Shown here: piece by piece, positions 7,361 to 13,570 of the stretch
Numbering within the stretch: position 1 is the stretch's first letter
Layout of the letters: every line of letters starts with the position of its first letter
Assembly: GCA_905233325.1 (NCBI GenBank)
Contig: CAJODU010000024.1
Coordinates: 2,663 to 19,677, forward strand
DNA from: an uncultured Selenomonadaceae bacterium
GTDB taxonomy: Bacteria; Bacillota; Negativicutes; Selenomonadales; Selenomonadaceae
Direction of reading: 5' to 3'
Length of the DNA: 17,015 nt
The notes under the pieces: generated by a model
What the model saw: only the letters and a program-made list of their open reading frames with translations
Told to the model about the DNA's origin: nothing
Database searches by the model: none
Made by a program: the position numbers and the translations under genes

Positions 7361-8785
7361 CTATGTTTTCTGCTCTCTCTGTTTAACGACGGCACGATCA
7401 ATCTCGGTGCCGTCCGGCAGAAAACATTTCACATATATTTTATCGCTTGAGACCTCCAACGTCAAGTAGTTATCTGTTTCGGGCTGTGGAGCCTTGGCAA
7501 GGTCAAGGGCGTGATCCACCCAGAGGCCGCTGTAGCGGACATCACCGGCAAGGCCTGTCAAAATGTACAATGTGCCTTTTGAATTACGCTCAAAGTTGTA
7601 GATGTTGCCGCGGTTGCGGTAGGTGTGCAGGTGGGCGGTAAAGACTATATCAATCTTCAACTCGTCAAAGAGCGGCATAAATGCAGTGCCTATATCGCTG
7701 AAACCCTCACGACGTTCGGGTCTGCCGTTAATCCTATACTGAAGTACATCCTTGTGAATGAATACAACCTTCCACTTCTTTGTGGTGGTCGACATATCAC
7801 GCCTAAGCCATTCCTGCTGGGCTTGGATAAGCTCATCACCGGCACCGTCCTTGACGGCGTTGAGTTCCTCCCATTGACTGTCAAGAACAGCGAAGTGGAC
7901 ATCACCATAATCAAAGGAATAGTAACGCCGCTCAAAGTTGTCACTGCCATTGTCGGGGACTTCAAAATATTTCAAGTAAGCCTCAGGAAGGCGAGTCTGC
8001 CACTGACGATTATAACATTCGTGATTGCCCATCACCGGCACAAAGGGTATCTTGTCAATGAAAGCAGCGGCACCGTTAAACCAGGCTTGCCACTGCGTCC
8101 GATCCTCGCCGTTGTCGACTATATCGCCGACATTGACGAAGAGCACAGCGTCCTCGTTGCGGGCATAGGCAGACTTGGCGACTTTGTTCCAGACGCCGTA
8201 GTCAGCGCATTGAGAATCAGGAAAGATCAACATTTTGAAAGTATCGCCGCTTGTCGTGCGGAGAGTGTGCCAGTTGGTGCAATGCTCGCCGTCAACGATT
8301 CTGTACTGCCAGCTTGTGTCGGCGTGGAGAGCCTCAATCTTCGCGGAATACTGATTGGTGATATGATCGTCGTCACTGAAGGAACAATCCAACGCGGCGA
8401 AGGTGTAAGTGTCGCCGGTGGCGTCCGATTTAATCTCCACGGCAGGATTTTTTAGTAGGGCGTCAGTCTGCCACATTATGCAGCGGGTCTCGTTGGCATT
8501 GCTCGTGATGAGCTGCCGCAGGTTGCTGATTTCAAGGTCGCTGATTTTCTTGTCGGTGGACTCGTAAATCATACCGTCGCCGTCTGAAATTTCACCGCAA
8601 CCGCTGAATAAATTTCCACTCGCGAGCAAAAAACCGCCGCCTATTACTTTTTTGATAAATTCTCTACGATTCATCATTTTCACAAATTTTTTATTCATTA
8701 TGGAATATTTTAATTCTAATTCATCATAAGCCTGTTTAAATTCAGGATTTTTCAATTTTTTTGATTTATAATCATTCCATTTCAT
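7361..8785 (-). CDS. Calcineurin-like (purple acid phosphatase type) metallophosphoesterase with Tat signal and antitoxin-like N-extension
   Basis: Exported metal-dependent phosphoesterase. Residues from ATG 8785 (474 aa): 1-30 resemble the start of XRE antitoxins (KKLKNPEFKQAYDELELKY); 38-65 are a Tat signal (NRREFIKK, then GGGFLLASG) with a lipobox-like LFSGC; about 75-175 a fibronectin-like N-domain as in purple acid phosphatases; about 185-430 the metallophosphatase core. Core motifs: PDSQ in place of DxH, GDIVDNG, GNHE, VFIHKDV and AHLHTY, so the metal site appears complete. ATG 8785 has GGTGAG four bases upstream. Internal ATGs at 8677 and 8674 start nearer the Tat signal but lack a good site. 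It is first in a two-gene unit with the EAL protein. Substrate unknown. The phosphoesterase call is firm; the meaning of the N-extension is open. Confidence 0.88.
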   Translation of the reverse strand: MKWNDYKSKKLKNPEFKQAYDELELKYSIMNKKFVKMMNRREFIKKVIGGGFLLASGNLFSGCGEISDGDGMIYESTDKKISDLEISNLRQLITSNANETRCIMWQTDALLKNPAVEIKSDATGDTYTFAALDCSFSDDDHITNQYSAKIEALHADTSWQYRIVDGEHCTNWHTLRTTSGDTFKMLIFPDSQCADYGVWNKVAKSAYARNEDAVLFVNVGDIVDNGEDRTQWQAWFNGAAAFIDKIPFVPVMGNHECYNRQWQTRLPEAYLKYFEVPDNGSDNFERRYYSFDYGDVHFAVLDSQWEELNAVKDGAGDELIQAQQEWLRRDMSTTTKKWKVVFIHKDVLQYRINGRPERREGFSDIGTAFMPLFDELKIDIVFTAHLHTYRNRGNIYNFERNSKGTLYILTGLAGDVRYSGLWVDHALDLAKAPQPETDNYLTLEVSSDKIYVKCFLPDGTEIDRAVVKQREQKT

Positions 8786-8789
8786 TATT

Positions 8790-8795
8790 CTCACC
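8790..8795 (-). promoter_or_regulatory. Ribosome binding site of the phosphoesterase gene
   Basis: GGTGAG on the minus strand, four bases before ATG 8785. It places the translation start ahead of the antitoxin-like segment rather than at the Tat signal. A TATAAT on the same strand at 8801-8796 overlaps this site and has no good -35, so I do not call it a promoter. Confidence 0.5.
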
Positions 8796-8886
8796 ATTAT
8801 ATTTTTTTTAATATATTACAAAGAAAAAGAAAAGATGTCAAGTTATCGAACAAAGGAGCAACTTTTTGATAAATTTGAAGGGAATT

Positions 8887-8916
8887 TTGAATTTGTGTAG
8901 AATTGTCTCAAATAAT
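8887..8916 (+). promoter_or_regulatory. Candidate promoter of the condensation/MATE/SpoIIE operon
   Basis: TTGAAT (8887-8892) and AATAAT (8911-8916) with an 18-base spacer, inside the AT-rich gap between divergent genes (8786-8936). GGGAG at 8925-8929 then lies seven bases before the ATG at 8937. With such a short leader the start point would be near 8923, so this match is only moderate. Nothing else is recognised in the gap. Confidence 0.35.
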
Positions 8917-8936
8917 ATTTTCACGGGAGTAAAAAA

Positions 8937-10748
8937 ATGTCTAAAAGAATAAAGTTTGGAGAGTTGTCCAAGAGTGAGCAGGACGCTATAAATCAGATTT
9001 ATGGTATAAATGACAGCGACTTGAGGAATTATCAACAGCAAAGAATTTTGTATCTTGAAGAGCTCAGTCAGAATGAAAGATTGTACTTTGATACAAATAA
9101 TATTATGTCAGCGAATCAGATTGTGCAAAAGTTATATAAAATCAGCGGCAATCTGCTAACGCTGCGGTTTAATCGTGCGGTGAATAACCTGGTTCAGAAC
9201 ACTGAAGAATTGAGGGTGAACTTTTGTCAACTGCCCGACCGCATATTGAAGGTATATTTTGGGCAACGGACGGAAACGCCGCCGGTAGTGTACAGGAATT
9301 TGAAGACTTCGGCGGATATTGATTCGGACTTGAAACATATTATGGAAGCAGATATGAGAAAGAGATTCGATTTGCGGCACGATTCTCTGATAAGATTTTC
9401 AGTATTTAATACCGCTCACGAGGAATATGCAGTATTGGTGACAACGGTTAAATTGCTTGAAAATACATTCAATATAAAAAACTTCTTCCGTGAAGTAATG
9501 GAGCTTGAATTGTTGCCGGAAGAAATGCAAAGAATGGATACATTCACCTCGGAGATTTTATCAGAATCAGTGAAGAACTACTGGGCAAAAATGCTGGAGA
9601 ATTTGCCGAATTTGCCGGTACTTCCATATCTCAAGACAATTTCAGGATTGTACAGTCAGCAGGTTTACTATTCGGCGATACCGGCGGACATAATGAGCGA
9701 CCTGCGGGGAAAGGCTAAATCCAACAAGATGATGTTGATGACAATCTTGGAATTAGCCTGGGCGATATTGCTGCAAGATTTCAACAAGTCGCAAGATGTG
9801 GCCTTTGCGACGCTGGTGCCGAGCAAGAAAGAGACAAGCACAAATATGATTCCCGTGAGATTCATCGCCACAGGGCAAGCAACCCTGCAGGAGTTGGTAA
9901 ATCAGCAATTCAAGCAACTTTTGGTATCGCAGCCGTATGCAAGTTTGGCGAGCATTATGCCCAACGGCAAGCATTTCAATCATTTCTTGGATTTCAACGA
10001 CTTCTTGAAAGAAGAGCTTACTTACAGCACCGTGAAGGCACAGCCGGACGGGCAGCTTGTCGTGCAAAATCTTTGGAGTACGCACAGCACCTCCTTGGGT
10101 GTCTACTTCCACTATTCTGAGTACGCCACAAAGGTTTCAATATTGTATGATGAGAATAAATTTCTTCAAAATTTTGGTGAAAAGCTGACGAAGAGGTATA
10201 TTTTGATACTTCAGCAAATGCTGACGGATTGGAATTTGCCTTATGATACGTTTAAGGAACGCCTTAGCAACAGGCTGGAGCAGATAGAGGAAGAGACGGA
10301 GCAGGAGGACACACGGGCGTATTTGAAGAACTTCATCTCACAGCTTGAGTTGCTGCAAGGAATGCCGGTCGGTACACTGCAGAAGATATTCAACGCGTCA
10401 ACATTGGCAACTTACTTTGAGGGCGACAGAATAAGCGGGGCGGATATTGAGAATTACCTGCTCTTTGTTGTGGAAGGCAAACTTGTCCGAAGTATAGAGG
10501 CGGGCGACGGGTGGTATAATACCCTTGATATAATCAAAGCTAACGGCTGGGTGAATGAGACGGCTCTCTTGGAGAAACGTACGACGCATATGTCTGCGGA
10601 AGTCCTGACGGAGAAGGCGGTGGTGATGAATATTCACGTTGGTGCTATGAATAATATTTTTAAAGAGTCACCGGCTGTTGAATACAAGATATTACAGCAT
10701 ATTTTGAAGAACCTTGAAAAATATCAGAGATTGTGGATCCAGTCCTGA
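8937..10748 (+). CDS. Condensation-domain-like protein fused to a cNMP-binding-like domain
   Basis: 603 residues. Residues about 25-450 follow the NRPS condensation (C) domain: QQRILYLEEL (C1-like, 34-43), ISGNLLTLRFNRAV and TEELRVNF (C2-like, 69-96), YWAKMLENLPNLPVLP (215-230), and the second lobe with VAFATLVPSKKE and NMIPVRF (288-309). At the catalytic position, where HHxxxDG is expected, it reads VKLLENTF (171-178), so peptide-bond synthesis is unlikely. Residues about 470-600 resemble a cyclic-nucleotide-binding (Crp-like) fold: LQKIFNASTLATYFEGDRI, LLFVVEGKLVRSI, a loop with no clear phosphate-binding cassette, then a C-terminal helical part. No signal peptide is seen. It is first of a plus-strand operon, 11 bases before the MATE gene. 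It may be a regulator or scaffold derived from a biosynthetic enzyme. Function unknown. Confidence 0.8.
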   Translation: MSKRIKFGELSKSEQDAINQIYGINDSDLRNYQQQRILYLEELSQNERLYFDTNNIMSANQIVQKLYKISGNLLTLRFNRAVNNLVQNTEELRVNFCQLPDRILKVYFGQRTETPPVVYRNLKTSADIDSDLKHIMEADMRKRFDLRHDSLIRFSVFNTAHEEYAVLVTTVKLLENTFNIKNFFREVMELELLPEEMQRMDTFTSEILSESVKNYWAKMLENLPNLPVLPYLKTISGLYSQQVYYSAIPADIMSDLRGKAKSNKMMLMTILELAWAILLQDFNKSQDVAFATLVPSKKETSTNMIPVRFIATGQATLQELVNQQFKQLLVSQPYASLASIMPNGKHFNHFLDFNDFLKEELTYSTVKAQPDGQLVVQNLWSTHSTSLGVYFHYSEYATKVSILYDENKFLQNFGEKLTKRYILILQQMLTDWNLPYDTFKERLSNRLEQIEEETEQEDTRAYLKNFISQLELLQGMPVGTLQKIFNASTLATYFEGDRISGADIENYLLFVVEGKLVRSIEAGDGWYNTLDIIKANGWVNETALLEKRTTHMSAEVLTEKAVVMNIHVGAMNNIFKESPAVEYKILQHILKNLEKYQRLWIQS

Positions 10749-10752
10749 GGCG
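10746..10752 (+). promoter_or_regulatory. Ribosome binding site choosing the MATE start
   Basis: GAGGCGG immediately overlapping the TGA of the preceding gene and seven bases before ATG 10760. It favours that ATG over the one at 10733, which would overlap the preceding gene and has no comparable site. Confidence 0.65.
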
Positions 10753-10759
10753 GTTTTTA

Positions 10760-12550
10760 ATGACTGATAACAAACTTAGTGACAACGATATTTTTTTGAA
10801 CAGGCTTTTTGGCAAGCACGTCGCCTCTTCGATAGTGTCAATGTTTGGCGTTATGGCGAGTGTTATGGCTAATTCTATCATTGCCGGTCAATTCTTCGGT
10901 GCTAATGGGCTGGCGGTGATGAGTGTTGCCGCTCCGTTTTATTTCTTGTTCTCAACTATCGGCTCACTGACGGGCGTGGGCGGCTCGGTCTTGACTTCAT
11001 ACGCCCTCGGCCGTGACGATACGAAGACCGCCAATCAAGCCTTTACGCTCTCCGTTGCCTTGGGTGTGAGCATTGCCGTCACGGTAGGGCTGCTGTGCCT
11101 TGTCTTCTTGGAACCGCTTTTATATATTCTGGGTTGTTCTGCCGCGATCTATGAGAGTGCTCTCGCTTACTGTGAGATCATTGTCTTGGGTGGCGTCGGC
11201 ACAACTATGATGTATATCCCATACAACTTCTTCAAGCTCACCGGCAAGCTCAAGCTCCTAATTGCAACCTTCCTGGCAATGGCGGCCGCCAACGTCTCGT
11301 TGGATCTGCTCTTCATCAACGTCTTTAGTATGGGACTGCGAGGGATTGCCATAGCCACTGTGCTGTCATCAACGGCGGCAGGACTCTTCGGCGTCAAAGT
11401 TTTGATAAGGGATCCATTTACTCTGAGCCTCACCTTGAAACGGAAGACAATCTTGAACTTGTTGAAGTTGGGCACTCCGCCGGCTTTGAACAATTTGCTG
11501 GTATTTTTCAGACTGATGATTATCAACCGAATCATTGCAGCGGAGGCAGGGAGCGTCGGACTGGCGGCCTTTTCGGTGTTTTCTTCGCTGGAGAATTTCT
11601 CGCTGGTGATACTTTCGGGTCTGGCACAGGCTACTTCGGCCTTCGTGGGGGTCTTCAGCAAGGAGCTGGACACGGTGAGCGTGCGGAAGATAGAGAAGAG
11701 AGCACATATTTGGGGAATGGCGGCAATAGGGGTCTTAATGGCCGTGATACTGCTGTTTCCCACCGAAATATGTATGTTCTTCGGCATCTATGACACCGAA
11801 AAGCTGATGATAGCCTCAAAGGCGGCCTATATCTTCGCGTTCAGTCTGCCGCCGTCGGTATGCTGCTTTTTGATGTTCTTCTACTACCAAGCTGCAGGAT
11901 TTACCAATCTGGCCAATCTATTGATATTCTGCCGCTCGTTCCTGTTCCTTGTCGCTCCTGCCTACTTCCTGACGCCAATCTACGGCCTCAATGCGGTCTG
12001 GTGGAGCTTGACGGCGGCCTCAATCAGTCCTATCATCATTATGGCAATCGCAATGCCCTACTACTTCAAGAAAGGGCTGAGCGGCGTACTTCTGCAAGAT
12101 CTTCACGCCGAACGGGAGGGGACTTTTATATCCTTCGCTGTCAAGACGAGCACGGAGGCGATTATCGACAGTGTGGAGGGGATTGCCGATTTCTGCAAGC
12201 TCAACAAACTCACGAAGAAGGAGACTATGCTTGTCCGCCTGTCAATGGAAGAGATGATGATGAGTATCAAGGAGCACTGCTTTGACGAGGGTACGGAGGG
12301 GGCAATGGACGTAAAGATTTTGACGATGCACAGGCTTGGTGATCTGATGATAGTGCTGAGGATTAGGAATGGCGGCAAGCTGTTTAATCCTATCGTCTAC
12401 TATGAGAGGGTGGCAGAAGACGATCCTATGGCTCTGGGCGATGCGCTGGGAATTGCTATGATAAGCAAAGCGGCGGATTCCGTCCACTACAAGACAACTT
12501 TTGGTATTAATAATCTGACGGTGATTATAGACAGGAAAGAGGATATTTGA
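10760..12550 (+). CDS. MATE-family exporter fused to an RsbW-type (HATPase) domain
   Basis: 596 residues from ATG 10760. Residues about 15-445 form a 12-helix MATE transporter with two homologous halves (FGANGLAVMSVAAPFYFLFS in the first; LGTPPALNNLLVFFRLMIINR in the second), a cation-coupled multidrug or metabolite exporter. Residues about 452-596 form a cytoplasmic anti-sigma/serine-kinase type GHKL domain: AVKTSTEAIIDSVEGIADFC, LSMEEMMMSIKEHC (N-box), LRIRNGGKLFNP (G1) and a closing ALGIAMISKAADSVHYKTTFGINNLTVII. The N-box Asn is replaced by Ser (502), and the G1 Asp appears replaced by Asn (537), so ATP binding and kinase activity are in doubt. It lies between the condensation-like gene (11-base gap) and the GNAT-like gene (3-base gap). 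The transporter call is firm and the fusion is clear from continuous reading. The exported substrate is unknown. Confidence 0.88.
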   Translation: MTDNKLSDNDIFLNRLFGKHVASSIVSMFGVMASVMANSIIAGQFFGANGLAVMSVAAPFYFLFSTIGSLTGVGGSVLTSYALGRDDTKTANQAFTLSVALGVSIAVTVGLLCLVFLEPLLYILGCSAAIYESALAYCEIIVLGGVGTTMMYIPYNFFKLTGKLKLLIATFLAMAAANVSLDLLFINVFSMGLRGIAIATVLSSTAAGLFGVKVLIRDPFTLSLTLKRKTILNLLKLGTPPALNNLLVFFRLMIINRIIAAEAGSVGLAAFSVFSSLENFSLVILSGLAQATSAFVGVFSKELDTVSVRKIEKRAHIWGMAAIGVLMAVILLFPTEICMFFGIYDTEKLMIASKAAYIFAFSLPPSVCCFLMFFYYQAAGFTNLANLLIFCRSFLFLVAPAYFLTPIYGLNAVWWSLTAASISPIIIMAIAMPYYFKKGLSGVLLQDLHAEREGTFISFAVKTSTEAIIDSVEGIADFCKLNKLTKKETMLVRLSMEEMMMSIKEHCFDEGTEGAMDVKILTMHRLGDLMIVLRIRNGGKLFNPIVYYERVAEDDPMALGDALGIAMISKAADSVHYKTTFGINNLTVIIDRKEDI

Positions 12551-12553
12551 TTA

Positions 12554-13570
12554 ATGTATACAACATTCAAAAATAAGCGTGGTGACAGCATTTCGGTGAG
12601 GTTTAGAGAGTTTCAACCGAAAGATGCGGAGGCTATAGTAAATTTGATTCGTGAAGAATATGGTGATAAATATCATACGCCGGAACTCTATGATAAAAAT
12701 GTTATAGTTCAGCGTTATAATGAAGGTAAAATTATATTTAATGTTGCAGAACTTCCTGACGGAGAAATTGCTGCCTGTCTTAATATGAAAAAAACTTTGC
12801 CGCAGGAAAAATGCTACAGTATGGGGACGGGGATTGTTAAGAAGGCTTATAGAAAATATCATATTTTTAAACCTTTAATAAAATACGTTATGGAACAGAT
12901 ACGCAAGCGGCAAGACGTTTCGGCAATCCACGCTCTCTTGGTTATGTATCACGATATTACTCAAAATGATATAGATCAGCTTGGATTAAAGCCTTGTGGG
13001 TTTATTATTGATATGGTGTTGGCTGATAATTTTTCTCATTCATTCAAAAGTGATGATAATCTGAAATACAGTTTCATTCTGACTGTGGACAAAGTGTCTA
13101 AAAATGCTGTCGGTACGCTTTATGTGCCTGTCGAACACAGCGATTTTACAAAAAAGATTTATGATTCCTTTGATGTCAACTTTAAAATCGAAACAAACGG
13201 TGCGGATTTGAGCGGAGAGAGTGTTATCAGCGTTGAAGACAATTCTATGCAGCAAAATTGTTCTGTTTATGTTGATAATGCGGGTGCAGATTTGCTTGAA
13301 AAGATGACGGATATTGAGAGAGAGCGTCAGCAAGCCTTTCAGACTTTTAATGTATTTTTAAATATTAACGATGAAAAAGCTGTCGCGGCGTATGAGGTTC
13401 TCAAGGGGCGGGGCTATTTCTTCGCCGGTTTTAAATCACTTGCGGGTGAAAATGAATTAATGATAATGCACAATCCCAAAAAAGTGCCGATTAATTTTGA
13501 TACTTGGCTGGTGATTGAACATTTTGCACCGTTAAAAGATTATATAAATAAAAGTTATGAAAGCAGGTGA
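12554..13570 (+). CDS. GNAT-like protein of a SpoIIE/RsbW-associated type
   Basis: 338 residues. The N-terminal half resembles GNAT acetyltransferases: VRFREFQPKDAEAIVNLIRE, EEYGDKYHTPELYD, a central strand (IIFNVAELPDGEIAACLNM) and a second block with SMGTGIVKKAYRKYHIFKPLI. The acetyl-CoA pyrophosphate loop (RxxGxG/A) is not recognisable there, so activity is uncertain. The C-terminal half (about 185-338) has VGTLYVPVEHSDFTKKIYD and a second GNAT-like end, LKGRGYFFAGFKSLAGENEL. From memory, this layout occurs in proteins joined to RsbW-type kinases; here that domain sits on the MATE protein instead. The start follows the MATE stop by three bases, with AAGAGGA ten bases upstream. The gene is clearly more AT-rich than its neighbours. 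Specific role unknown. Confidence 0.7.
   Translation: MYTTFKNKRGDSISVRFREFQPKDAEAIVNLIREEYGDKYHTPELYDKNVIVQRYNEGKIIFNVAELPDGEIAACLNMKKTLPQEKCYSMGTGIVKKAYRKYHIFKPLIKYVMEQIRKRQDVSAIHALLVMYHDITQNDIDQLGLKPCGFIIDMVLADNFSHSFKSDDNLKYSFILTVDKVSKNAVGTLYVPVEHSDFTKKIYDSFDVNFKIETNGADLSGESVISVEDNSMQQNCSVYVDNAGADLLEKMTDIERERQQAFQTFNVFLNINDEKAVAAYEVLKGRGYFFAGFKSLAGENELMIMHNPKKVPINFDTWLVIEHFAPLKDYINKSYESR

Noticed and set aside
7625..8455. 276-codon plus-strand frame inside the phosphoesterase gene
   Set aside because: Antisense to the GDIVDNG, GNHE and AHLH coding regions, which are clearly the real gene.
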